The notes under the pieces were generated by a model. That model was not told the DNA's origin and ran no database searches. It saw only the letters and a list, made by a program, of their open reading frames with translations. A DNA stretch of 64,000 nucleotides from an uncultured Bacteroidia bacterium (GTDB lineage Bacteria; Bacteroidota; Bacteroidia; Bacteroidales; Prolixibacteraceae), in NCBI GenBank assembly GCA_903907075.1, contig CAIVMQ010000051.1, positions 52,193 to 116,192 on the forward strand, given 5' to 3'. The position numbers and the translations under genes are program-made. This document shows positions 1 through 9,261 of this stretch, one piece after another (the first letter of the stretch is position 1; each line of letters starts with the position of its first letter).

Positions 1-1459
1 TAAATACCGTTCCTACCCGTTTTAATCCAGGATGCAGGGTTTGAATCAGCTTAATTAGCCCTTCAAAATCACTCATCGTAGATGTTCCGCAGAAATTACT
101 CAGATGATCAGTGTCCGATTTTCCCAATCCTGCAGCCATTGGATCACCAACATTGGAAAAAACAATCCTCGCCTCGGGCAACTTCTTGGCAAATAGCTGC
201 GCAGTAGGCGTTGAAAGGGCAAAAACCAAATCCCAGGTCTCATTACCGATCGTTCCGGCAATGCTGTTCAAGGTAGATATATCACCCTGTGCATTATAAA
301 CTTTCAATTTATAATCAGCCCCTTCAATTAGCTTCTTATCTTCCAATGCTTTGCGTATTCCTTTTTCACAATCTTCAGAATTTGGACTGTCGACATAATG
401 TACAAGGGCAAACTTTCGTCTATTAACTTCAGCAGAAGGTTCTTTTGCTGGAAGGTAAAGTTTGGGTATCGTTAGGCCAAGTACTCTGGCCTTTTCCATA
501 TTGATTATGACCTCCTCGTTTGAAAAGTTCTCGAGAGGAATCGTATCCGGTAAAGCACCGTTTAACATTAAAGCAATAAGGTTCGCTGAATGATAACCAA
601 CACCTTTCCAGCCTGGCCCGATAGCTGCCAAAGCACCCTTTGAGATCAGGGGTGAATCGTTTACAATCACCGGTATAGAACTCTTGCTACAAAGTCCTGA
701 TACGGCATCAAATGCCTGCGTTACAGTGTTGTCACCAGAGATAAACATCGCATCAATCCCTTTACTTAGAATAGCTTGAGTAGCCTGATAGACTTCTGAA
801 CTGTTTATTACCGGTATCTCAACCAGTTCAACATGTTTGTCTTGGGCCACCTTGCGCATAAGGCCAACCACACTCCGGGAGTTCGCCTCTGCATTGTTAT
901 AAATAGTCCCGATCTTTTTAACTCCGGGAACCGTTTCGAGAATAAACTGAATCGTTTTCTCAACAGGAGGAAAGGACCCAATTCCTGAAATACCTTTTTC
1001 ATGATCCCTATAACTCTTACCTGCACCTGCAGCTATTGGATCAGAACAAAATGTAAAAGCAACAGGATGCTTTTTGATCGTAGTCAATGCTCCGGTAACG
1101 CAAGGAGTCGATGTTACCAGTACCAGGTCGAGCACCTCGTTATCCATATTCATGAGTATCGGAGAGATATTTCCTATCTCGCCATTGGCATGAGATTCCA
1201 TGACTTTTAAATTTTTGCCCCGGTCAAAACCCAACTCCCCAAGACGCTTCCATAACCCTGAAAGCAATTCATCATGAGAAGCTTCAGGAGCAAAATAACA
1301 TAGACCCAGCGTATATTTTTTCCCCGGTACCGCTTCAGATCCAATCTGATTCGGAGTTGGCACCTTGCTCTTCTTTTTGTTTCTATTCTGCAGATCAGAT
1401 AGAAGTAAAATTGATGAAACAATGATTAACGCAAGAATCCCACGTGAAAATGATTTCAT
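1..1459 (-). CDS. ABC-type substrate-binding protein with two fused PF04392-like domains (3' partial)
   Basis: The reading frame opens at ATG 1459 and runs without a stop to the window edge, so the C-terminus is missing and the ORF track does not list it. It starts MKSFSRGILALIIVSSILLL, a signal peptide or N-terminal anchor. Residues about 45-340 look like an ABC-transporter substrate-binding protein of the PF04392 (TrpX-like) family: KYTLGLCYFAPEASHDELL, then VLVTSTPCVTGALTTI and GIGSFPPVEKTIQFI. A second homologous copy begins near residue 365 (RKFALVHYVDSPNSEDCEKG, VFALSTPTAQLFAKKLP, STMSDFEGLIKLI). The next gene upstream is a one-domain paralogue on the same strand, 269 bp away. A cognate permease and ATPase would lie beyond position 1 if present. 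The family is known for binding small molecules (some members aromatic amino acids); the ligand here is unknown. The family call is firm, the double domain is seen directly. Confidence 0.85.
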   Translation of the reverse strand, partial: MKSFSRGILALIIVSSILLLSDLQNRNKKKSKVPTPNQIGSEAVPGKKYTLGLCYFAPEASHDELLSGLWKRLGELGFDRGKNLKVMESHANGEIGNISPILMNMDNEVLDLVLVTSTPCVTGALTTIKKHPVAFTFCSDPIAAGAGKSYRDHEKGISGIGSFPPVEKTIQFILETVPGVKKIGTIYNNAEANSRSVVGLMRKVAQDKHVELVEIPVINSSEVYQATQAILSKGIDAMFISGDNTVTQAFDAVSGLCSKSSIPVIVNDSPLISKGALAAIGPGWKGVGYHSANLIALMLNGALPDTIPLENFSNEEVIINMEKARVLGLTIPKLYLPAKEPSAEVNRRKFALVHYVDSPNSEDCEKGIRKALEDKKLIEGADYKLKVYNAQGDISTLNSIAGTIGNETWDLVFALSTPTAQLFAKKLPEARIVFSNVGDPMAAGLGKSDTDHLSNFCGTSTMSDFEGLIKLIQTLHPGLKRVGTVF

Positions 1460-1728
1460 GATAAATTAATTCAAAATTTCAGGTTTGAGAGGCCGTATAA
1501 AATTAGATGATGCAATTTAAGGAAATTTTGATCATTAAAAAATCTGTTAATTTAAATTAGCTCAAAATTCATTTTCGCTATAAACTTCAATTACGTTCCA
1601 ATTTTGATTTAGCTATCCGACCTTGAACCCGGCAGGTATCTTACCATAAATAACTTATCGATTATAATTATTGCCATTGACTATCCTTTCAACAATGTAA
1701 TCCTAATTATTGAATAAGACGGTGAAAT

Positions 1729-2682
1729 TTAATTAATGATTCTGTTTGCTTTGCCGATTACTTTCTCAGGTATTGATAACCCTTGTTGTGCAGAGGCATT
1801 CCGATTAATAATCAGGTCGTATTTCAGTATTGGTTCAATCTTGTTTTGCGTGGGGGGTCTTCCTTTGAGAATTTCCACAGCCTTAAGTCCGGCGAGGTAA
1901 CCCCATTGATCGTAATTGACCCCTAGTCCAATTGAAGCGCCCTTTTCAGCTTGCAAAGGATCTGTAACAAACAACGGGATTTTATGATCGGCAGCCACCT
2001 TTGCCAAAACAGACAATCCCATATAAATCGTATTGTCAGCAGCTGCAACTAGTGCATCAATTTGTTGTCCTGCAAGATATTGACCTGCCTGAAGAATATC
2101 ATTCGAACTGGTTACCGATGCCGTGATAAGCGAAATTCCGCGCTGGCCAAATTCCTTGCTCAGCACTTTCACCGAATATTCGGCATTGGGTTCAGAATTA
2201 TTATAGGGTATTCCGACCCGTTTCAGATCAGGAACACATTCCAACATTAGGTTGACAAACGAACTGGCATCTAACGGATCGAAAACGCCATATAGATTTT
2301 CTGGGATTGTTTTAAAACCTATCTGTTCCGGACCAAAGGAAACCGTAAAAACGATCGGGATAGTTCTAATCGTCTGAGATGCTGCGGTCATACACGGAGT
2401 ACTATTTGTAATAACAAGATCCACATTTTGCGAAATAAAGGATTGTAAGATCGTATTAATCATCGAAAGATCGCCTTGGGCATTATTATCCAATATGTTA
2501 ATATTCTGGCCATTTACAAATCCTGAATCTGACAGTGCCCGAAAAAGACCAGATTTAGCCGCATCTAATACCTGATCCTGAGTGATCTGAATATACCCAA
2601 TTGTAATTTTACGCGGTGTTGTTTGGCATGCCGCAAGTGTGAACACAAAGGCAATAGTAAGAAAAAAAGGAAACCGGTTCAT
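1729..2682 (-). CDS. ABC-type substrate-binding lipoprotein (PF04392-like)
   Basis: A 317-residue protein beginning MNRFPFFLTIAFVFTLAACQ. LAAC is a good lipobox, so it is probably a lipidated periplasmic protein. The body is a single two-lobed binding domain of the PF04392 family: ITIGYIQITQDQVLDAAKSGLFRAL near residue 26, VDLVITNSTPCMTAASQTI near 85, PDLKRVGIPYNNSEPNAEYSVKVL near 150, and VNYDQWGYLAGLKAVEILKG near the C-terminus. Those blocks repeat the order seen in each half of the neighbouring fused protein, so the three domains are paralogues. No membrane or ATPase subunit is adjacent on the right-hand side. Such proteins also occur as orphan receptors for signalling proteins, so a transport role is likely but not proven. 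Confidence 0.88.
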   Translation of the reverse strand: MNRFPFFLTIAFVFTLAACQTTPRKITIGYIQITQDQVLDAAKSGLFRALSDSGFVNGQNINILDNNAQGDLSMINTILQSFISQNVDLVITNSTPCMTAASQTIRTIPIVFTVSFGPEQIGFKTIPENLYGVFDPLDASSFVNLMLECVPDLKRVGIPYNNSEPNAEYSVKVLSKEFGQRGISLITASVTSSNDILQAGQYLAGQQIDALVAAADNTIYMGLSVLAKVAADHKIPLFVTDPLQAEKGASIGLGVNYDQWGYLAGLKAVEILKGRPPTQNKIEPILKYDLIINRNASAQQGLSIPEKVIGKANRIIN

Positions 2683-3450
2683 ATCAACTGTTTCGTATTT
2701 AATTTTTATTCCCGAATAGCCTACTCGCCAAAGAAGGTAATAAGCTTATGGAATAAAATATTGCCGAAAGCTCGTTTCATTTCGTTTTTGGTTGAATCTA
2801 TGTATAAATAACTTTTTAAATTTTAATACAAAAAACTTAATATCAACACAATAAACAAAATAAAAACAAGAATTCATCAGCTTAAAATTTAGTACTATAA
2901 AAAATATTCCGTATCTTTTTTTAGTATTGAAGCTGAAGGTTATCAAGTCAGATTAACTATTCGTATTTAGAATATAACGTTTTCTAAAAATTAAATAGAT
3001 CCCGAAAGGATATTATTCTTAGCGTACGTTGGTCTATTTTGAGTATCAAAGATAGGATTAATTTCCTGCAACCAGGACGATTCGTTATTCATTGTGAACA
3101 ATTAAATAGGAACCAGTTTGCGAAAATACTGGCCGTAAAACAGTAAATCTGAAAACAAGGGTGGGTAAGAAGCAAGGGGAAAGAGGATAAGCCAAGTTCA
3201 ATATCTAATTGTAAAACAGTATATAACAAAATAATACTTGAACGATTTATTTGCATGTTGTCTATAAAAACTCGAATGCGCCAAGCAATCAAAAAATTAT
3301 AACCGCACTATAGGGTTAAGGCAAAATTGCCACTTAAAATTAACTGAAGAATGACAATAAGTCATAATTTAAATATTATTTTTAGGCTCTCATATTTTTA
3401 GGGATTAATCTTCAGTAATGTATTAATTTTTATTCTTAATTTAAATAATC
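2683..3450. other. AT-rich intergenic stretch, no supported gene
   Basis: This 768-bp gap separates a minus-strand and a plus-strand gene. The two ORFs listed here (60-70 codons, minus strand) are low-complexity, rich in F, I, K and N, and have no recognisable domain, so I treat them as chance frames. A short plus-strand frame near 3055-3142 (INFLQPGRFVIHCEQLNRNQF) reads more like protein than its surroundings but is too short to name. No hairpin terminator or clear TAnnTTTG element with a matching -33 box was found. Confidence 0.5.
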
Positions 3451-4290
3451 ATGAAAAACTTTTGTTTGAAACACTTATTTACAATAACGCTTGCAACCAT
3501 TCTGATGATTGGGTGTGCAAATTCCCCTAAACAGTCCAAAGAGACTAAATCCATAGAAAAAAATGGATCAATAGCAGCAACAGACACTGCTAATTTAAAG
3601 AGCAAGATTTTGGCAATCGTCACGAATGCGCCAAAAGGCTATGAATTGATTGAGATGCTAAATAATGCTGGCGCTTCTTACATGATTGACCTTACCCTTC
3701 CTGTTGAAAACGCTGAAAAAATGATATCCAAAAATTCGAAAAGTCTTGGAATCGGTTTTTATGCAGTTGACACAAAATATGCTTCAGTTTATAATCGGGG
3801 TGATATGGAGCTGAAGATTAATAAGGTACTACGTGGTCTTGTCTTAGATCTTGGAATAGGCGGTGAGTTCGAAGGCATAAAAAAATTAAATGCAAGAATA
3901 ACCAATAATCAATCAAATAAAGATTCTGTCAAAATCCTTACCAGCTTGATATTTAGTGAAGTTCATAAGCAGATGTCAGTAGGCACTCATTCCAAAATAT
4001 ATGGATTATCCATAATGGGTGCAAACGTTGAGGCATTATATATACTTACCCAGATATGTCTATATGCACATGACAACTATGAATTCCTTGAATTAATGAG
4101 CAATCAAAAGGCGCGTGTTTCAACCGTTTTTAAACTTCTGGAGGTTATGTCGGTAGATGAAACCATAAAGCCATATTTTGAAAGTATGAAACCAATTATG
4201 AAGTTCTTCGAAGAGACCAAAGTAATTGGTGATCCAGAACTTAAAATAATTGCACCCCAAATTCAAAAGCTACGAAATAGCATGATCTAG
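3451..4290 (+). CDS. Putative lipoprotein of unknown function
   Basis: A 279-residue protein starting MKNFCLKHLFTITLATILMIGCANSPK. The MIGC lipobox predicts lipidation and attachment to a membrane facing the periplasm. The mature part is mixed helical with blocks such as DLTLPVENAEKMISKN, GIGFYAVDTKYASVYNRGD and GLSIMGANVEALYILTQI. I do not recognise a family. It is followed immediately by a strong hairpin terminator, so it is probably a single-gene transcript independent of the ABC transporter downstream. A start further upstream is unlikely because the lipoprotein signal begins at this ATG. Confidence 0.75.
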   Translation: MKNFCLKHLFTITLATILMIGCANSPKQSKETKSIEKNGSIAATDTANLKSKILAIVTNAPKGYELIEMLNNAGASYMIDLTLPVENAEKMISKNSKSLGIGFYAVDTKYASVYNRGDMELKINKVLRGLVLDLGIGGEFEGIKKLNARITNNQSNKDSVKILTSLIFSEVHKQMSVGTHSKIYGLSIMGANVEALYILTQICLYAHDNYEFLELMSNQKARVSTVFKLLEVMSVDETIKPYFESMKPIMKFFEETKVIGDPELKIIAPQIQKLRNSMI

Positions 4291-4298
4291 TTAGTTCG

Positions 4299-4338
4299 AA
4301 ATCTACGGATATTGACAAGTACCAATATCCGTAGATTT
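4299..4338 (+). terminator. Factor-independent terminator after the unknown lipoprotein gene
   Basis: AAATCTACGGATATTG pairs perfectly over 16 bp with CAATATCCGTAGATTT around an 8-nt loop and is followed by a T. It starts 8 bp after the lipoprotein stop codon and ends 40 bp before the ABC transporter start, so it separates the two genes. Confidence 0.85.
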
Positions 4339-4378
4339 TAATCCTTTGGTATTCATCCGGTAGAAATTTAAATATGCA

Positions 4379-7300
4379 ATGAACGAGACAACCCTAAATG
4401 CCTTAATAAATCTTTTTGCCTTATTCTCTGCAATTACCGGTTCGAAAAAAGAAGATGCACTTCGGAATTTTTCCCAGTATCTTCAATTGCACCTGGGAAT
4501 CTCATCCTCTGACGAGTATCTGGAGTTATTTAAAGAGTTGCTTGATTTTTATGATCTTGATGGTGAATCACCCTTCACGGGCGATTTAGATGAGCAGGCT
4601 TTGGGAATCAGTACCCGGATCAAAGGGAGGCTTCAGAAGGATGAACAGATCATGGTTTTTCTCAGATTTCTCGAATTAGCCAAAGGAGGTGATACAGAAA
4701 GAGCAAGAAAACTATTTAATATCCTGGCACAAGTATTTGATATCAATGAGGCTGAAGTTGCCAAATTTATCGACTTTATCTTTCATACCTCAAACGATCA
4801 GGTTGATTCTGAGGATTTCTTACTGATTGACAATAAGGAAAAAACACCTGGCACCAGCTCCAAACACATCAGGAAAAAAAATATTGATGGCGATATTTTG
4901 TTTATGCGATCCTCGCAGATCGGACATTTTATTTTTATTTTACAGGGTAGGGAGGAATTGACGCTGGAAGGAAATCTTATTTTACCTGGACGTTTTTATG
5001 CATTCAGGGAGGGTGGGATTATACGAGGGCAACGTATAGAACCTATTTACCATATCGATATTGCGAATAGTTTTATAGACCGGAAAACAGATATCCAATT
5101 TGTATTTAGTGGCAATAATTTAGAATTCAGATTTCCAAACAGCAAAAACGGACTTTATAATTTCTCATTCGCTGAACACTCAGGACAATTAATTGCAGTT
5201 ATGGGAGGCAGCGGAGTTGGAAAATCTACGTTGCTGAATATTCTTAACGGGAATATTGTTGTCCAGCAAGGTGAAATTAAGATTAACCAGTTCGATATCC
5301 ATCGGAACAAGAAGGAAATTGAAGGTTTAATCGGTTTTGTTCCCCAGGATGATCTATTATTTGAAGACTTAACCGTTTGGGAAAACCTTAATTTTAATGC
5401 CAGGCTCTGTTTCGATGAATTATCAAATGCAGATATTGAGAAGAAGGTTTTTGATATTCTTAATGAGCTGGAGCTTTATGATTTCAAAGATCTCAAAGTC
5501 GGAAGCCCACTTAGAAAAACCATTAGTGGAGGTCAGCGGAAAAGGCTAAATGTTGCCTTGGAGCTTATCCGTGAACCATATATCCTTTTTGTTGATGAGC
5601 CTACTTCCGGTCTCTCCTCAACAGATTCGGAAATGGTGATGTTGCTGCTAAAACAACAGGCGAGGAAAGGTAAATTAATCATCGTTAATATTCATCAGCC
5701 ATCGTCAGCGATCTTCAAATTATTCGATCAGTTATGGATTATGGACAAGGGGGGTAGGCCAATTTACACTGGAAATCCCCTTGATGCAATAATATATTTC
5801 AAACAACAGGTAAATCATATAAATTCTGACACCTGCGAATGCTTAAATTGTGGCAATGTAAATCCTGAGCAGGTTCTTGAAATAGTGGAAACCAAACAAA
5901 TTAATAGTTCCGGATATTTCACTTCTGACCGGCGTTTTACGGCTCAATACTGGCATCAGTTATATCTGGAGAAGTCGAAAAAACTAGCGCAGGAAAGTCG
6001 TATACCTGATCCCCAATTGCCACAAACAGCATTTAAAAAGCCCGGATTATTCAAACAATTCAGGATTTTCTTCGAACGCAACCTCCGTATTAAGGTGACT
6101 GACAAGCAATATATGCTTGTTAACCTTATGGAAGCACCAATTTTGGCAATCATCGTGGCATATTTCACCCGCTTTGCGGTGAATAATGAATATGTTTTCT
6201 TTGAAAATAAGAGCCTGATATCCTACATGTTCATGTCAATAGTTGTAGTGCTTTTCATGGGGATGAGTATTAGTGCTGAAGAGATCGTGAAAGATCGTAA
6301 AATTTTACAGCGGGAATCATTTCTTAACCTAAGTCGATTTAGCTACATTAACTCGAAGGTCATTTTTCTAATCCTGCTGTCGGCATTTCAAGCCCTGAGT
6401 TTTGTAATTATAGGGAATTTGATCCTGGGTATCTATGGAATGAATATAACCTATTGGCTGATCCTATTTTCCGTTGCCGTATTTTCCAATCTGCTGGGTT
6501 TAAATATTTCTTCAGCATTTGATTCGGTTGTCACTATTTATATCCTTATTCCTTTGCTCCTCATTCCTCAGATCCTCCTCTGTGGTGTAATCGTAAAGTT
6601 TGATGATCTGCAAGACAAAAGTTCCCCGAAAGATGCAATTGTCATGGCAGGAGAAGTAATGGTTTCCAGATGGGCATTCGAAGCACTTGCTGTTGAGCAA
6701 TTTAAGAGCAATGTCTATATGGATCATTTTTTTGATTTAGAAAAAAAAATAGCCCAGGCACGCTTTCGTTCGGAAATTCTTATTTCTGATTTAATCGGCA
6801 AGATCGACCTTGTTACGGGATGGCAGAAAACGGGTAAGACCGCTGAGGAGATAGAAAAAAAGCTGGTTCTTATTAAGAATGAGATACAAAAACTTGACAA
6901 TGAAAATCAATTTGCCCCATTTAGTGAGATAAACAAACTCAACCCGGAGCAATTCAATTTTAATATTGCAGAACTTGCCAAAGACCATCTTAACAAGCTA
7001 AAAACTTATCATTCCGAAACTAGTGAAGCTCTTCAGAATAAAAAAGATAAAATCATTACTGATATTTCGCTTCAGAATGGAGAAAACTTCCTCTACAACC
7101 AAAAGATGAAATATTACAATAAATCTCTTGAAGTAATGGTCTTAAATGCTGAAGCCAAAGACTTTTACAGAGAAACTCCAGTGAGTATAATGCAAAAAGC
7201 AGCCCCAATTTACAAAGATCCTGATTTTAATAATGGAAGGGCCCATTTTCTGGCCTCCCAAAAACGAATTGCCGGAAAATTAGTTGACACTTTTTGGTTC

Positions 7301-7402
7301 AATCTTTCTGTAATCTGGTTGATGTGTTTAGCTTTATACCTGGCACTTTATTTCGATTGGATGCGTAAACTCCTTTCAATAAACATAATAAAGATAAAAT
7401 GA
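4379..7402 (+). CDS. ABCG-like ABC-2 type transporter, fused ATPase and permease
   Basis: A 1007-residue half-transporter with the ATPase ahead of the permease, as in the ABCG (White) family. Residues 1-135 form a helical acidic domain, perhaps TerB-like. The nucleotide-binding domain has Walker A GGSGVGKST near 276, Q-loop FVPQDDLLFEDLTVWENL, signature ISGGQRKRLN near 381, Walker B ILFVDEPTSGLSS near 402 and switch His in NIHQPSS. A cysteine-bearing linker (CECLNCGNVNPEQ, about 485) precedes the membrane part, which begins near 590 and has about six helices. Between the penultimate and last helices lies roughly 240 residues of charged, helical, probably coiled-coil sequence (about 770-970), longer than the usual ABCG loop. 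The last helix is at the extreme C-terminus. Substrate is unknown; export of a lipid or glycolipid is a reasonable guess only. It probably acts as a homodimer. Confidence 0.92.
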   Translation: MNETTLNALINLFALFSAITGSKKEDALRNFSQYLQLHLGISSSDEYLELFKELLDFYDLDGESPFTGDLDEQALGISTRIKGRLQKDEQIMVFLRFLELAKGGDTERARKLFNILAQVFDINEAEVAKFIDFIFHTSNDQVDSEDFLLIDNKEKTPGTSSKHIRKKNIDGDILFMRSSQIGHFIFILQGREELTLEGNLILPGRFYAFREGGIIRGQRIEPIYHIDIANSFIDRKTDIQFVFSGNNLEFRFPNSKNGLYNFSFAEHSGQLIAVMGGSGVGKSTLLNILNGNIVVQQGEIKINQFDIHRNKKEIEGLIGFVPQDDLLFEDLTVWENLNFNARLCFDELSNADIEKKVFDILNELELYDFKDLKVGSPLRKTISGGQRKRLNVALELIREPYILFVDEPTSGLSSTDSEMVMLLLKQQARKGKLIIVNIHQPSSAIFKLFDQLWIMDKGGRPIYTGNPLDAIIYFKQQVNHINSDTCECLNCGNVNPEQVLEIVETKQINSSGYFTSDRRFTAQYWHQLYLEKSKKLAQESRIPDPQLPQTAFKKPGLFKQFRIFFERNLRIKVTDKQYMLVNLMEAPILAIIVAYFTRFAVNNEYVFFENKSLISYMFMSIVVVLFMGMSISAEEIVKDRKILQRESFLNLSRFSYINSKVIFLILLSAFQALSFVIIGNLILGIYGMNITYWLILFSVAVFSNLLGLNISSAFDSVVTIYILIPLLLIPQILLCGVIVKFDDLQDKSSPKDAIVMAGEVMVSRWAFEALAVEQFKSNVYMDHFFDLEKKIAQARFRSEILISDLIGKIDLVTGWQKTGKTAEEIEKKLVLIKNEIQKLDNENQFAPFSEINKLNPEQFNFNIAELAKDHLNKLKTYHSETSEALQNKKDKIITDISLQNGENFLYNQKMKYYNKSLEVMVLNAEAKDFYRETPVSIMQKAAPIYKDPDFNNGRAHFLASQKRIAGKLVDTFWFNLSVIWLMCLALYLALYFDWMRKLLSINIIKIK

Positions 7403-7449
7403 TTGTGCGATGTGCATAATCTCCGTTAGAATCGGCACCGTAATCATTT
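7397..7449. terminator. Weak inverted repeat between convergent genes
   Basis: AAATGATTGTG and CGTAATCATTT can pair over 11 bp (two G-T pairs) around a long loop. It overlaps the ends of the transporter gene and of the broken hydroxylase gene and could act in both directions, but the loop is long and the call is tentative. Confidence 0.3.
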
Positions 7450-8172
7450 ACCAACTTTTCGCTCTAACGTATTAAATATTCTATCCCAAAAGGTAAAATA
7501 CAATCCATAATTGTTTTTAGAATTCTCATGATGCAGGTTATGATTTATTGATGTGTTTATCCATTGGCCAAGGAATGAATTGGTGATACGTTTTGGAATT
7601 AATTCATAGCCCAAATGCGCATAAATATTATATGAAATCTGTACCGACATAAAAAGAAAAAATGAAATTTTATGAATAGGAATTGTAGATACAATAATCA
7701 AAATCACTGCTCCTTCAATAATAGCTTCGGATGGATGGAAAGAGTATGCCGTAAACGGAGTAGGATTAGTAGATTTATGATGAACCAAATGCACTCGTCT
7801 GAATAGCTATCTGTGATGTAAGGCCCGGTGCATAAAATAAAAATAGGTATCGTGAATGATAATGGCCAGCACCACACTGAATAGCATATAGATCGTGCTG
7901 TGATCATGAATGTTGTCGTATATTTTGGTCCATTTTTTAAAATTAGCACCAAAAATTAAAAATCCATACCCTGCATAAATCAAGATGGTCAATAGTGAAT
8001 GTATAATTTCTCTAACATAGTCTTTAAGTTTTGGGAACTTCTGTTGTATTTTTAATTGGACCACCTTTAGGCTAAATATCTTATAAAAGAGCAAATAGGT
8101 CAAACCAGTTAGAATAAAATATCTTAAACAAAGAAATAACGCTAATACGATATAATTCTTTCCGGTAATCAT
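7444..8172 (-). pseudogene. Fatty acid hydroxylase / sterol desaturase family, broken by one in-frame TAG
   Basis: Two listed ORFs (8172-7807 and 7794-7444) lie in the same frame and are separated only by a TAG at 7807-7809. Joined, they give a protein of about 242 residues with four hydrophobic segments and the histidine clusters of the membrane di-iron hydroxylase family (PF04116): HDTYFYFMHRALHH, then after the stop LFRRVHLVHHKS, and NHNLHHE near the C-terminus. In this family the sequence at the break usually reads HHPKLFR, so the stop most simply arose by AAG to TAG at the lysine codon. No frameshift is needed and nothing else seems lost, so inactivation is recent or the stop is an assembly error. 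The family hydroxylates or desaturates lipids in the membrane. The start at 8172 gives MITGKNYIVLALFL. Confidence 0.85.
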
Positions 8173-8640
8173 GATTTATAAAATTGGGATTGTAACAGTG
8201 AAGACCTTTTCATTGGTGGAAGATTCTAAAATTTAGTTTATTTAATTACTTTTTAAAATGGTTTGGATTTTACATTGATGATCACCTAATTTGATGACTT
8301 CTGCTAATCAAATTTGAATTTAAATACTCTCAAAGATCTCTTTCTCATTAGAAATAGCCTGTCTAATTAATCAGTTAGCCATTTTGGCTGTTATTGAATC
8401 AATTAAATTCAACTAAAAAAATGCAACTTTTTGGTTTCGAAGTAGAATAAACTTCAAAACAGGGAGGGAATTTAATAATTTCCTTCTCTGTTTCTAGAAA
8501 ATAAGTTATTTTACCCCTAAAGTCCTAGTATAGCATCTTCTTTATGAACAAAGATATACTATTGAAATAGTATTGCAAAGTATTCCACCGTGAAGTTAAG
8601 CGCAATAGTTATTGACGATATTCTGTTTTAAGGCCTCCTT
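8173..8640. other. Intergenic stretch with an orphan stem-loop
   Basis: No gene is supported. The only clear structure is a 14-bp stem with two G-T pairs at 8457-8493: AAACAGGGAGGGAA pairs with TTCCTTCTCTGTTT around a 9-nt loop. It is not just downstream of any intact gene, so it may be the surviving terminator of a lost gene or part of the degraded mobile element that follows. Confidence 0.5.
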
Positions 8641-8920
8641 AGCCCTATGTAAATATGAGCTTAGAAGGGAAATAAGCCCAAGAATGTTCGATTTGAGCTA
8701 GAACTTAAGTCCAGGTTAATAATACTGATTGAAGCGGATTATACTCCTGAGCAAATTTCGGGAGTCTTTAAGAAAAAAGGTATTAAATCTATATCCAATT
8801 AAATGAATACTCAGTTTACTAGGGAAGATTAGAAGTAAAAAGGAACTCTGTTTACTCACCTAAGGCGAAAAAGAAGGAGGTATCGTAAACGAGAATCAAC
8901 CAATGTCAAAAAAATGTAAC
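8641..8920 (+). mobile_element. Degraded IS30-family transposase relic
   Basis: One plus-strand frame (starting at 8680) carries two collinear blocks that match the IS30 transposase core: RFELELKSRLIILIEADYTPEQISGVFKKKGIKSIS, where SPEQISG plus LKKEG...ISISHETIY is the family pattern, then KGTLFTHLRRKRRRYRKRES, where GGTLYxHLRRKGRRYRKRG is usual. Between them the same frame has stops TAA 8800, TAG 8830 and TAA 8836. Just upstream YELRREIS in another frame resembles the ISRELRRN segment of the N-terminal helix-turn-helix. The catalytic DDE region is gone and no terminal inverted repeats were recognised. The element is a fossil and cannot move. The family call comes from motif memory, so an alignment is needed to fix the limits. 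Confidence 0.62.
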
Positions 8921-9261
8921 ATCTTTTAATTGTTTTGCAACAAGTTTGTAACAATAATAATTGAAAATTTAGACTTTGAAAATGGATGTCTGGCAGAGGG
9001 GAAAGCGATAAAACGAACGCTAAAATATCTCATAAAATACTTATTATCAATATTTTATAAAAATATTTTAATTGTACATTAATTAGTATATTTGCACATT
9101 AGTTAAAAACGTGGAATAAACATAATTCGGAATTCTCTCCTACAGTGCCAGGATTAAAACACGATTAGAAATAAAACCGTTTTTCATAATTAGAGTGGAT
9201 GGAAATGTCTGATAGAAGTCCTATTCATTAATATGCATCGGTATAAAAACAACAATTTAGC
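8921..9261 (+). promoter_or_regulatory. Leader region of the Na/phosphate cotransporter gene with a possible -7 element
   Basis: No gene is supported in this AT-rich stretch. TATATTTG at 9087-9094 matches the Bacteroidota -7 consensus TAnnTTTG, but no TTTG stands at the expected 19-21 nt upstream, and the start codon is about 165 bp further on, so this would imply a long untranslated leader. Treat as a weak candidate. Confidence 0.3.

Noticed and set aside
2746-3292. Two minus-strand ORFs of 66 and 67 codons
   Set aside because: Composition follows AT-rich DNA, there is no domain, signal or operon context, and start sites are weak.
7807-7809. TAG as pyrrolysine or programmed readthrough
   Set aside because: The family has lysine at this site, no such system is expected in this phylum, and a simple AAG to TAG change explains it.
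7704-7952. 82-codon minus-strand ORF over the hydroxylase
   Set aside because: It is in another frame than the recognisable family sequence and only bridges the TAG by chance.
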